DNA from: Tubulanus polymorphus
Lineage: Eukaryota > Nemertea > Palaeonemertea > Tubulaniformes > Tubulanidae
NCBI RefSeq assembly: GCF_964204645.1
Contig: NW_027437480.1
Coordinates: 1-53,062, forward strand
Direction of reading: 5' to 3'
Length of the DNA: 53,062 bases
In this document: positions 36,036 through 46,393 of the stretch, piece after piece
How the letters are laid out: each line of letters starts with the position of its first letter
How positions within the stretch are numbered: position 1 is the first letter of the stretch
Translations under genes and position numbers: made by a program
Notes under the pieces: generated by a model
Told to the model about the DNA's origin: nothing
The model's database searches: none
The model's input: only the letters and a program-made list of their open reading frames with translations

Positions 36036-38495
36036 CTACGGGACGTTCATGCCTCGGGGCGTGTTCGTGTCGAGTCGTCGTATCCAGTCTTGTTCGGCTG
36101 CTTCGCGGATCGGTCTCGTGGAGCCTGGTAGGTGTTGGAGACCGTACACCCGAAAGTGTTCGCGGGTGTGGTCGACTTGGTTGAAGTGGTCCGAGACTGG
36201 AGTCGAATTCTTCGTTCTGATGCGTGAGACGTGATGAGTGACGCGTTCTCGTAGAGACATTCCGGTTTGGCCGACGTACAGCATGTTGCACTTGGTGCAT
36301 TCGATGCAGTATACAATTTCACGGGTCGCGCAATTAATTGTGCTGCGGATCGCGTGCATTTTGTTGTGGCTGCGGCAAACGGTTGTTTCTCGGACGAGTG
36401 GACACGTACGACATCTCGGTGTTCTGCATTTCTCGGTGCCTCGACGTCGGGTTGACGGAGTTCTTTGAGTAGACCTGGAAATAGAAGAATTGGAAACAAC
36501 GGAAGTATTTCTGTTACGATGCGGTGAAGAGGGGACTCGGGGAGGGGGTGGCTCCGTGGGTTTGAGCTGCGACGAAGTTAGGAGATCTTTGAGACTCTTG
36601 TGCTTGGTGTAGGCGGTGACCGTGGTTACCTCGTCCGACCGGCCGGTGGCCGTAGCCAGTTCCGTAAATCTGGTTCGGATGTTACGGGCTAGGGTTCGGT
36701 TGGCTTCGGAGTGAGGTAAGATAAGCGGTAAACGCTTTTTCGGCGGTTCGTCGGCCCGTTGTTGTTCTCGTAGATCTCGTTCGGCGTGGTGCCGTAGAGC
36801 TTGACTTTTGATGTGTCGCAGTTCGCGGTCTTTGTAGCCACGACCTCTGAGTACTTTAAGGACGGTTCCGGACGCTGCGTGTAAGTCCGAATCGTTATTG
36901 CAGATGCGCCGGAACCGGAGAATTTGACTTTTAACTATACCGGAAAATGTGTGTTTAGGGTGAAACGAGGATCGATGTAGTAATTGATGCGAATCGGTTG
37001 GTTTGAAGTAGACTTTGGTGTCTACTGTGCCACTTGTCTCGAATCGCGGGCCTTTGAAAGTGGTTACGTCCAGGAAGTTGACGCTGGTGTCGCTGATTTC
37101 GAACTTGAGTTTGATGGATCGGCTCACTGTTTGTAGGACGTCGATGAATTGCATCAACGTTTCGCGGCCGTGTTCCCAAACTATGTAGATGTCGTCGATG
37201 AACCGAGCGTATAGCGATGGTTGGAGTTCGCTTCTGGACAGACCTTCTTTTTCCCATTCGGCTACAAAGATATTGGCATAAGAAGGAGCAAAACGCTTAC
37301 CCATTGCGGTACCTTTTACCTGTAAATATGTGTTTTCGTTAAAGTTAAAGTCATTTTTCTTCAGGCTGATTTCGAGTAGTTTCAGCAGCTCGGCATCCGG
37401 GCGTCCCGGGTTCGGGTTATCTCGGAGAGCTTGTCGGATGCTGGCGATACCCTCTTCGTGGGGGATGTTGGTGTAGAGCGAATCGATGTCCATGGTGACG
37501 AGTAACGCATCGGCGCTAAATTGTTTACCGGCCAAAATATCTAGAAAGTGGTTGGTATCTTTGACGTACGACGGGTGACCGCGGGCGATCGGCTGCAAAT
37601 AGTAGTCGATCCATTCCGAAATTTCGTAGGTTTCGGAGCCGCAGTCGGAGACGATCGGTCTCCCCGGCGGTACGCGATCGGGTACCGTCCACTTCTCGCG
37701 TTCTTTATGGATTTTGGGAAGCAGATAGAACTGCCTCTGTTTCGGATTATCGGGCGGTAATAGATATTCGGCGGTTTTTAGCGGGATGATTTTTCGTCGA
37801 GCCATATTTTCGATGATTTCGCGAATTTCTTCCCCGGTCTGTTCGAAGATCGGTTGCTGCAGCGGCTGATAATACTCGAGATCGGCTAGTTGGCGCATGG
37901 CTTCGAGGACGTAGTCGTCGCGGTCCATGATAACCGTAGCGGAACCCTTATCGGCGGCTTTGATGACAATATTAGTGTTGTCACGCAGCTGCTGGAGGGC
38001 TTCGCGTTCCTGTTTAGTGAGGTTATCATTTACGCGACGCGTATCCCTGGTTTGTTGAGCCAATTCGTGCGCGTCGTTGCAGAACCCGGCGATTACTGGT
38101 TCTATTTCATCCGGAGCCCAACTGCTGGGCAGACGGAAACGCGGAGCCTCGCGGTCCGGTTTGTCTCGGAAGTGATGGTCGAGTTTCACTAGCCGGTTGA
38201 ATCGGCACACTCCCTTGGTGCGCTCGGTCGCGGCGGCATCAGAACCGATTTTTGGAGTCGGGCAATAAGTGAGGCCCTTTCGGAGTAGCTGATGTTGCGC
38301 CGGACTTAGGCGGAGTGAACGTGTGAGGTTGACCACCGGGCTCCCGAGAGCGGTGACCGGATCGCGTCGCGCTTGGTTTGGTGCCGGTTCTTCGTGTTCG
38401 TCGGACCTGGAAACGGAAGAAATCAGAGAAGCATTGGTTAATTCCGGTTGATTTAACTCACCAATAGTGGACCCGTTGGTCTCACTAATACTTAG
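36036..38495 (-). CDS. PLE ORF2: RT plus GIY-YIG endonuclease (copy 3)
   Basis: The protein is identical to copy 2, with all RT and endonuclease signatures intact. The slippery heptamer is at 38495-38501 and the stem-loop at 38465-38487. Confidence 0.92.
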   Translation of the reverse strand, partial: LSISETNGSTIGELNQPELTNASLISSVSRSDEHEEPAPNQARRDPVTALGSPVVNLTRSLRLSPAQHQLLRKGLTYCPTPKIGSDAAATERTKGVCRFNRLVKLDHHFRDKPDREAPRFRLPSSWAPDEIEPVIAGFCNDAHELAQQTRDTRRVNDNLTKQEREALQQLRDNTNIVIKAADKGSATVIMDRDDYVLEAMRQLADLEYYQPLQQPIFEQTGEEIREIIENMARRKIIPLKTAEYLLPPDNPKQRQFYLLPKIHKEREKWTVPDRVPPGRPIVSDCGSETYEISEWIDYYLQPIARGHPSYVKDTNHFLDILAGKQFSADALLVTMDIDSLYTNIPHEEGIASIRQALRDNPNPGRPDAELLKLLEISLKKNDFNFNENTYLQVKGTAMGKRFAPSYANIFVAEWEKEGLSRSELQPSLYARFIDDIYIVWEHGRETLMQFIDVLQTVSRSIKLKFEISDTSVNFLDVTTFKGPRFETSGTVDTKVYFKPTDSHQLLHRSSFHPKHTFSGIVKSQILRFRRICNNDSDLHAASGTVLKVLRGRGYKDRELRHIKSQALRHHAERDLREQQRADEPPKKRLPLILPHSEANRTLARNIRTRFTELATATGRSDEVTTVTAYTKHKSLKDLLTSSQLKPTEPPPPRVPSSPHRNRNTSVVSNSSISRSTQRTPSTRRRGTEKCRTPRCRTCPLVRETTVCRSHNKMHAIRSTINCATREIVYCIECTKCNMLYVGQTGMSLRERVTHHVSRIRTKNSTPVSDHFNQVDHTREHFRVYGLQHLPGSTRPIREAAEQDWIRRLDTNTPRGMNVP

Positions 38496-40051
38496 TTTAA
38501 ACCACTGAGCCAGTGGTCCAGCAGGGTGTTAGCTGTACCACGGTTCCAGTGGATCCCGTCTCCAACAACTCTGAAGCGTCGATCATCGATGGGTGGTATC
38601 GCGGTGACGTCGTCGTTATTCTCGAGGAATTCGTTGAACTTCCGGGCGAACTGCTGGTGTTCGCGGGTCGTGTTGAGTTGAACGAAGTGGACGAACGAGT
38701 GCTGATACTTCTTGACTGCGGCGTTGATCAGGCGCTGTGTGGTCTTCCTGGCGGTCGCTTCGAAGTTGTTGTCGCGGTTGTTGATTCCGACGCTGATGAT
38801 CACCGTATCCGGGCGATCTCGGCGCTCCGGTACAGCATCGATCAGGTCGGCGAGATGAGCTATCTTGCAGCCGGGGAAGCTCTCGATCTGGACGTCATCC
38901 GGACGGCGGCTTGATGTGATGTTACTCAGATTTGAGTCACCAATCACCAGAATGGGTCGCCGGGTTGGTGGCAGACTCCAATCCTGTTTCTTCCGACCCG
39001 TATTCGGATGACGGCGAACTTCCTGGGGCGCCATCGGTCTCGGTGTTGGCGTCGGACTTCGCGCTGGCAGTAGGCGCCCTGGTGACCTGTAATGAGACGG
39101 AGAGCTGGAAAGAGAAGAAGAGAGAGACGGCGTCGGACTGCTGGTTGGTGCGGTCGGCGTTCTCTGCGGCGGCGGCGGCGTCGGGTTTCGAGGCGGCGGC
39201 GTCGGACTTCTCGGTGGCGTCGGACTTCTTGGTGGCGGCGGCGGCGTCGGCATCGGACTTCTCGGTGGTGGCGCCATTCTGGTTGGTGGCGTCCTGGTGA
39301 CATCCGCGTAGCTTCTCGGTGACCTGGAATCAGAAAAAGAAGGAGGCGCTGTGGGCGCGGCGGGCGCGGCTGCGGTTGGTGCAGGCGTCCTCGGCGTCGC
39401 GGGCTTTCGAATCTTCCGGCTCGGTCTCGGCGGCGGACGAATCTTCGGCTCCGTGGGTGCCTCCTGGTGGTGTGACCTGAAATGAGAAGGGGAAGAAGGT
39501 GGGTTAGATAGGACATTTCTGAGTTTGTCAGACAGAGCCTGACCGCGGAATTTCGACCGCAAATCCAGCGCGATGTTGAAAAGCCGGATCGTTCCGGGGC
39601 TCAGACGGGAGCCGAAATTCCTCCGGGCCCATGTCAGGGCGACATCCTGTGCTGATAGACAGTCCGGCAGAGGATCACCCATTAGCTCAACAAATGTGGC
39701 AGCGTAATGGATGGTCAGCTCTTTCGAAACTGTCTCCATCCAGACGTCCGCGGCAGCGTGCAGCTGCACCGTTACTGCTTCGGTGCAAGCCGCCGGCCGC
39801 AGGAACATCTTCAGATGGTCCTTCTTCCTCCGAATCGCTTTCGGACCAGAGCTCAACTGGGCAAGGTGGTGCGCCACTTGAAGAGCTCTATAATAGGTTT
39901 TCGGCGACATCCCGGGTTGCTGGTGTCGCTCAGGGCGTCCTCCGCCCTTGCTGGTCTTCTCAGCTGGTGGTCGTTTCTTCTTTCGAGTAGATCGCTCCAT
40001 TGACAGATATTTCGGCGAGGTTGCCTTCGTCAGTGTCAGTGCAGGAATCAT
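38492..40051 (-). CDS. PLE ORF1: GDSL/SGNH esterase protein (copy 3)
   Basis: 519 aa, identical to copy 2, with intact Ser-Asp-His signature blocks and the UUA AAC UAA end. Confidence 0.9.
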   Translation of the reverse strand: MIPALTLTKATSPKYLSMERSTRKKKRPPAEKTSKGGGRPERHQQPGMSPKTYYRALQVAHHLAQLSSGPKAIRRKKDHLKMFLRPAACTEAVTVQLHAAADVWMETVSKELTIHYAATFVELMGDPLPDCLSAQDVALTWARRNFGSRLSPGTIRLFNIALDLRSKFRGQALSDKLRNVLSNPPSSPSHFRSHHQEAPTEPKIRPPPRPSRKIRKPATPRTPAPTAAAPAAPTAPPSFSDSRSPRSYADVTRTPPTRMAPPPRSPMPTPPPPPRSPTPPRSPTPPPRNPTPPPPQRTPTAPTSSPTPSLSSSLSSSPSHYRSPGRLLPARSPTPTPRPMAPQEVRRHPNTGRKKQDWSLPPTRRPILVIGDSNLSNITSSRRPDDVQIESFPGCKIAHLADLIDAVPERRDRPDTVIISVGINNRDNNFEATARKTTQRLINAAVKKYQHSFVHFVQLNTTREHQQFARKFNEFLENNDDVTAIPPIDDRRFRVVGDGIHWNRGTANTLLDHWLSGLN

Positions 40052-42256
40052 GCTGAACTAGGATTAGACACGGGTTTTTATACACGCAGCGCGCAACAAG
40101 TGAACAGTATTCGAGTTAGAAGTTAAGTGACCATATGAGACCTTGTGATCTAGACTAATTGTACTTCTGTGATCAAGCTAATAGACAAACTAGGGGTCTG
40201 ACTAATTATGCCTTTGATCCAGAGTGACTAGAAAACAGCACTAATTATAGCCCTTGATCTAGCTGTTGAATAGTTTGCTTTGATGTATAGTTCTAAAGAT
40301 CTAAAGAGCGGCGTGTCTAATATAGAATTGAAAAGTTTATTTCGATATAACCTAATAAATACTCAAAGTGTTTTCTATAAAGAGAAATCTAGAATATGTA
40401 TTATTAATATACGTGAACCGGAATGTTCGAAATATGTCCGAGTTCAGTTTCAAAATTGCTTAATTCCTAATTAGTTTAGACGCGTTAATTAGCGGTGCGC
40501 GGCCGAGGCGTATTCCGATATACGCGTGTTTACTAGATAGTCGTAAATGGTGAAATCCGGTTCTTAGTTAATCGAGTTTTCTCCGTATTCTAAAGCTTTT
40601 AAGAGCGGATTTTGAAATATCTACGCGGTATTCTACCGAAAATTGGATGAATTAGACAGCGCGGCGTCGGCGATTTAGTAGGAAGTTATAACCCGTAAGA
40701 TCTAAATTACTGAGTGAGCGCGGGTGGTTAATTAGCCCTAATTATGGGTGACGAGTTTTGATAGAAATGTCTTACTAATACGTCTGTTTTAATTCTACGT
40801 TCTTAAATATAATTCTATTAGATAAACTACGCTTATTTAGAGTTATTAGGATCGAGTAAAGCTATGTGAACTTAAACATGTCACAAATATATTCAGACCG
40901 GAGCGCGGGTATTCAGTCAATCGGTTTAAGCTTGCGTAGTTTGAGTGGTTCAAAAACACTATGATCTCTTCTTTAATCCGAAGGTTGAAATATATACGTG
41001 ATATAAAACTCTTTTTGAATCGGGAATATTGGGCTGTGTTCTTTGAAAAAAACTGATGAGTTTGAAGGCGTCGTAACTGCGATTTTGTATAGAATTGAGT
41101 CGGATAATTAGTCAAGAGGCGCAGGTGGCCGATCGGTCACTAATTATGAGTGACTTGTAAACAGTGATTGATGTCCGTGGACTATTATTTATCCTATAAA
41201 CTTCTTATACTTCTACAACCTATAGTGCGGTTTTTGAATATAGCTACTAATACTTTTGAGCGATCTCATTAGAATTGTTATCCGAAAATAAACTGTCTGT
41301 TTTAGAGAAATTTGAAACTTGACACCCGGATCTATATAGAGTATGTTCCAAGAGTTGGCGCGTAGATACGATAATAGTTAATTAGGACGTAGCGGGTTAG
41401 GTCCCCGACCGAACGTAATAGATTAAACGGAGGTTAATTAGGGTGCCGCGGGTTCGAGTCCCGACCAGGCGCCGTTTAGTAATTGAATAGTTCTATTCTA
41501 AATGTTTTTTACCTATTCTGGATTCCTTTTAATTCTGAATCTTTGACGGATACAATAGTACTTTTCAGATGTTTCTACGATATAATCTTAGTGCCGACGC
41601 ATATTTTCAAAATAAATAAGAGCGGTGGACTGGTTACCGGTATCTAACGCGGGGCACCGGCAACCCGTCAGTACTAGCGGTTAATTTCGGAGCGGCGGGT
41701 ACGGTTCCCGAGTATTCTCCGGAGCTTAATTCGGGTGCCGCGGGTTCGAGTCCCGATCAGGCGCGCCGTTTTAGTAATTGAGTATATTCTTACCTATTCT
41801 AGATTCCCTTTCTTTCTAAATTTATAATAGATTAATTAATACTTTTCGGGTGTTTCTATGATATAATCTCAGTGCTGACGCATATTTTCGAAATAGATAA
41901 TAGCGGTGGACTGGTTACCGGTTTCTATCGTCCTGGGACAGGCAACCAGTCTGTACTAGCGGTTAGGGTTCGGTTCCCGATATCGCGCTTTTGTTTATTT
42001 TTCTAACTGTTTCTGATATTTGATCTGTCTTCTTACTTACTGAATTTCGATTGAGTTTTCAAAGTAAAGCAGAGAGAACTAATTAAAAGATAAAAGGTTA
42101 ATGATTCCTGTGGAGCTTGTGATCTTGGAGTTTGTTTTGTACTCTGTCTCTGAGCGGGTTTCTGCTTCAGGCGACGGAGGATGATTCTGCAAATAGATTG
42201 ATGATTAATAATTAATCAGTTAAGATAATTTACGAGGGAAACCTGGCACGGGCTAA
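40052..42256 (-). other. PLE 5' region (copy 3)
   Basis: Non-coding, same motifs and order as copies 1 and 2. Confidence 0.6.
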
Positions 42257-42377
42257 GGTTAGGTTTAGAGATAGAGGTTAGGGGACCAAACCGAAGGTTT
42301 GGAGACCCCACTAGTGCACGGGCAGCGGGTTATCCCTGTAAAAAAGTAGTGAGAGTTAATTGTTGTAGTGAGGCGGT

Positions 42378-44837
42378 CTACGGGACGTTCATGCCTCGGG
42401 GCGTGTTCGTGTCGAGTCGTCGTATCCAGTCTTGTTCGGCTGCTTCGCGGATCGGTCTCGTGGAGCCTGGTAGGTGTTGGAGACCGTACACCCGAAAGTG
42501 TTCGCGGGTGTGGTCGACTTGGTTGAAGTGGTCCGAGACTGGAGTCGAATTCTTCGTTCTGATGCGTGAGACGTGATGAGTGACGCGTTCTCGTAGAGAC
42601 ATTCCGGTTTGGCCGACGTACAGCATGTTGCACTTGGTGCATTCGATGCAGTATACAATTTCACGGGTCGCGCAATTAATTGTGCTGCGGATCGCGTGCA
42701 TTTTGTTGTGGCTGCGGCAAACGGTTGTTTCTCGGACGAGTGGACACGTACGACATCTCGGTGTTCTGCATTTCTCGGTGCCTCGACGTCGGGTTGACGG
42801 AGTTCTTTGAGTAGACCTGGAAATAGAAGAATTGGAAACAACGGAAGTATTTCTGTTACGATGCGGTGAAGAGGGGACTCGGGGAGGGGGTGGCTCCGTG
42901 GGTTTGAGCTGCGACGAAGTTAGGAGATCTTTGAGACTCTTGTGCTTGGTGTAGGCGGTGACCGTGGTTACCTCGTCCGACCGGCCGGTGGCCGTAGCCA
43001 GTTCCGTAAATCTGGTTCGGATGTTACGGGCTAGGGTTCGGTTGGCTTCGGAGTGAGGTAAGATAAGCGGTAAACGCTTTTTCGGCGGTTCGTCGGCCCG
43101 TTGTTGTTCTCGTAGATCTCGTTCGGCGTGGTGCCGTAGAGCTTGACTTTTGATGTGTCGCAGTTCGCGGTCTTTGTAGCCACGACCTCTGAGTACTTTA
43201 AGGACGGTTCCGGACGCTGCGTGTAAGTCCGAATCGTTATTGCAGATGCGCCGGAACCGGAGAATTTGACTTTTAACTATACCGGAAAATGTGTGTTTAG
43301 GGTGAAACGAGGATCGATGTAGTAATTGATGCGAATCGGTTGGTTTGAAGTAGACTTTGGTGTCTACTGTGCCACTTGTCTCGAATCGCGGGCCTTTGAA
43401 AGTGGTTACGTCCAGGAAGTTGACGCTGGTGTCGCTGATTTCGAACTTGAGTTTGATGGATCGGCTCACTGTTTGTAGGACGTCGATGAATTGCATCAAC
43501 GTTTCGCGGCCGTGTTCCCAAACTATGTAGATGTCGTCGATGAACCGAGCGTATAGCGATGGTTGGAGTTCGCTTCTGGACAGACCTTCTTTTTCCCATT
43601 CGGCTACAAAGATATTGGCATAAGAAGGAGCAAAACGCTTACCCATTGCGGTACCTTTTACCTGTAAATATGTGTTTTCGTTAAAGTTAAAGTCATTTTT
43701 CTTCAGGCTGATTTCGAGTAGTTTCAGCAGCTCGGCATCCGGGCGTCCCGGGTTCGGGTTATCTCGGAGAGCTTGTCGGATGCTGGCGATACCCTCTTCG
43801 TGGGGGATGTTGGTGTAGAGCGAATCGATGTCCATGGTGACGAGTAACGCATCGGCGCTAAATTGTTTACCGGCCAAAATATCTAGAAAGTGGTTGGTAT
43901 CTTTGACGTACGACGGGTGACCGCGGGCGATCGGCTGCAAATAGTAGTCGATCCATTCCGAAATTTCGTAGGTTTCGGAGCCGCAGTCGGAGACGATCGG
44001 TCTCCCCGGCGGTACGCGATCGGGTACCGTCCACTTCTCGCGTTCTTTATGGATTTTGGGAAGCAGATAGAACTGCCTCTGTTTCGGATTATCGGGCGGT
44101 AATAGATATTCGGCGGTTTTTAGCGGGATGATTTTTCGTCGAGCCATATTTTCGATGATTTCGCGAATTTCTTCCCCGGTCTGTTCGAAGATCGGTTGCT
44201 GCAGCGGCTGATAATACTCGAGATCGGCTAGTTGGCGCATGGCTTCGAGGACGTAGTCGTCGCGGTCCATGATAACCGTAGCGGAACCCTTATCGGCGGC
44301 TTTGATGACAATATTAGTGTTGTCACGCAGCTGCTGGAGGGCTTCGCGTTCCTGTTTAGTGAGGTTATCATTTACGCGACGCGTATCCCTGGTTTGTTGA
44401 GCCAATTCGTGCGCGTCGTTGCAGAACCCGGCGATTACTGGTTCTATTTCATCCGGAGCCCAACTGCTGGGCAGACGGAAACGCGGAGCCTCGCGGTCCG
44501 GTTTGTCTCGGAAGTGATGGTCGAGTTTCACTAGCCGGTTGAATCGGCACACTCCCTTGGTGCGCTCGGTCGCGGCGGCATCAGAACCGATTTTTGGAGT
44601 CGGGCAATAAGTGAGGCCCTTTCGGAGTAGCTGATGTTGCGCCGGACTTAGGCGGAGTGAACGTGTGAGGTTGACCACCGGGCTCCCGAGAGCGGTGACC
44701 GGATCGCGTCGCGCTTGGTTTGGTGCCGGTTCTTCGTGTTCGTCGGACCTGGAAACGGAAGAAATCAGAGAAGCATTGGTTAATTCCGGTTGATTTAACT
44801 CACCAATAGTGGACCCGTTGGTCTCACTAATACTTAG
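42378..44837 (-). CDS. PLE ORF2: RT plus GIY-YIG endonuclease (copy 4)
   Basis: The protein is identical to copies 2 and 3. Slippery heptamer at 44837-44843, stem-loop at 44807-44829. Confidence 0.92.
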   Translation of the reverse strand, partial: LSISETNGSTIGELNQPELTNASLISSVSRSDEHEEPAPNQARRDPVTALGSPVVNLTRSLRLSPAQHQLLRKGLTYCPTPKIGSDAAATERTKGVCRFNRLVKLDHHFRDKPDREAPRFRLPSSWAPDEIEPVIAGFCNDAHELAQQTRDTRRVNDNLTKQEREALQQLRDNTNIVIKAADKGSATVIMDRDDYVLEAMRQLADLEYYQPLQQPIFEQTGEEIREIIENMARRKIIPLKTAEYLLPPDNPKQRQFYLLPKIHKEREKWTVPDRVPPGRPIVSDCGSETYEISEWIDYYLQPIARGHPSYVKDTNHFLDILAGKQFSADALLVTMDIDSLYTNIPHEEGIASIRQALRDNPNPGRPDAELLKLLEISLKKNDFNFNENTYLQVKGTAMGKRFAPSYANIFVAEWEKEGLSRSELQPSLYARFIDDIYIVWEHGRETLMQFIDVLQTVSRSIKLKFEISDTSVNFLDVTTFKGPRFETSGTVDTKVYFKPTDSHQLLHRSSFHPKHTFSGIVKSQILRFRRICNNDSDLHAASGTVLKVLRGRGYKDRELRHIKSQALRHHAERDLREQQRADEPPKKRLPLILPHSEANRTLARNIRTRFTELATATGRSDEVTTVTAYTKHKSLKDLLTSSQLKPTEPPPPRVPSSPHRNRNTSVVSNSSISRSTQRTPSTRRRGTEKCRTPRCRTCPLVRETTVCRSHNKMHAIRSTINCATREIVYCIECTKCNMLYVGQTGMSLRERVTHHVSRIRTKNSTPVSDHFNQVDHTREHFRVYGLQHLPGSTRPIREAAEQDWIRRLDTNTPRGMNVP

Positions 44838-46393
44838 TTTAAACCACTGAGCCAGTGGTCCAGCAGGGTGTTAGCTGTACCACGGTTCCAGTGGATCCCG
44901 TCTCCAACAACTCTGAAGCGTCGATCATCGATGGGTGGTATCGCGGTGACGTCGTCGTTATTCTCGAGGAATTCGTTGAACTTCCGGGCGAACTGCTGGT
45001 GTTCGCGGGTCGTGTTGAGTTGAACGAAGTGGACGAACGAGTGCTGATACTTCTTGACTGCGGCGTTGATCAGGCGCTGTGTGGTCTTCCTGGCGGTCGC
45101 TTCGAAGTTGTTGTCGCGGTTGTTGATTCCGACGCTGATGATCACCGTATCCGGGCGATCTCGGCGCTCCGGTACAGCATCGATCAGGTCGGCGAGATGA
45201 GCTATCTTGCAGCCGGGGAAGCTCTCGATCTGGACGTCATCCGGACGGCGGCTTGATGTGATGTTACTCAGATTTGAGTCACCAATCACCAGAATGGGTC
45301 GCCGGGTTGGTGGCAGACTCCAATCCTGTTTCTTCCGACCCGTATTCGGATGACGGCGAACTTCCTGGGGCGCCATCGGTCTCGGTGTTGGCGTCGGACT
45401 TCGCGCTGGCAGTAGGCGCCCTGGTGACCTGTAATGAGACGGAGAGCTGGAAAGAGAAGAAGAGAGAGACGGCGTCGGACTGCTGGTTGGTGCGGTCGGC
45501 GTTCTCTGCGGCGGCGGCGGCGTCGGGTTTCGAGGCGGCGGCGTCGGACTTCTCGGTGGCGTCGGACTTCTTGGTGGCGGCGGCGGCGTCGGCATCGGAC
45601 TTCTCGGTGGTGGCGCCATTCTGGTTGGTGGCGTCCTGGTGACATCCGCGTAGCTTCTCGGTGACCTGGAATCAGAAAAAGAAGGAGGCGCTGTGGGCGC
45701 GGCGGGCGCGGCTGCGGTTGGTGCAGGCGTCCTCGGCGTCGCGGGCTTTCGAATCTTCCGGCTCGGTCTCGGCGGCGGACGAATCTTCGGCTCCGTGGGT
45801 GCCTCCTGGTGGTGTGACCTGAAATGAGAAGGGGAAGAAGGTGGGTTAGATAGGACATTTCTGAGTTTGTCAGACAGAGCCTGACCGCGGAATTTCGACC
45901 GCAAATCCAGCGCGATGTTGAAAAGCCGGATCGTTCCGGGGCTCAGACGGGAGCCGAAATTCCTCCGGGCCCATGTCAGGGCGACATCCTGTGCTGATAG
46001 ACAGTCCGGCAGAGGATCACCCATTAGCTCAACAAATGTGGCAGCGTAATGGATGGTCAGCTCTTTCGAAACTGTCTCCATCCAGACGTCCGCGGCAGCG
46101 TGCAGCTGCACCGTTACTGCTTCGGTGCAAGCCGCCGGCCGCAGGAACATCTTCAGATGGTCCTTCTTCCTCCGAATCGCTTTCGGACCAGAGCTCAACT
46201 GGGCAAGGTGGTGCGCCACTTGAAGAGCTCTATAATAGGTTTTCGGCGACATCCCGGGTTGCTGGTGTCGCTCAGGGCGTCCTCCGCCCTTGCTGGTCTT
46301 CTCAGCTGGTGGTCGTTTCTTCTTTCGAGTAGATCGCTCCATTGACAGATATTTCGGCGAGGTTGCCTTCGTCAGTGTCAGTGCAGGAATCAT
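44834..46393 (-). CDS. PLE ORF1: GDSL/SGNH esterase protein (copy 4)
   Basis: 519 aa, identical to copies 2 and 3, esterase signature intact. Confidence 0.9.
   Translation of the reverse strand: MIPALTLTKATSPKYLSMERSTRKKKRPPAEKTSKGGGRPERHQQPGMSPKTYYRALQVAHHLAQLSSGPKAIRRKKDHLKMFLRPAACTEAVTVQLHAAADVWMETVSKELTIHYAATFVELMGDPLPDCLSAQDVALTWARRNFGSRLSPGTIRLFNIALDLRSKFRGQALSDKLRNVLSNPPSSPSHFRSHHQEAPTEPKIRPPPRPSRKIRKPATPRTPAPTAAAPAAPTAPPSFSDSRSPRSYADVTRTPPTRMAPPPRSPMPTPPPPPRSPTPPRSPTPPPRNPTPPPPQRTPTAPTSSPTPSLSSSLSSSPSHYRSPGRLLPARSPTPTPRPMAPQEVRRHPNTGRKKQDWSLPPTRRPILVIGDSNLSNITSSRRPDDVQIESFPGCKIAHLADLIDAVPERRDRPDTVIISVGINNRDNNFEATARKTTQRLINAAVKKYQHSFVHFVQLNTTREHQQFARKFNEFLENNDDVTAIPPIDDRRFRVVGDGIHWNRGTANTLLDHWLSGLN

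Larger units (their letters stand above)
35915..42256 (-). mobile_element. Penelope-like retroelement, copy 3 (complete, 6342 bp)
   Basis: Same length and junction as copy 2, and no difference from it seen in either protein or in the non-coding positions sampled. Confidence 0.9.
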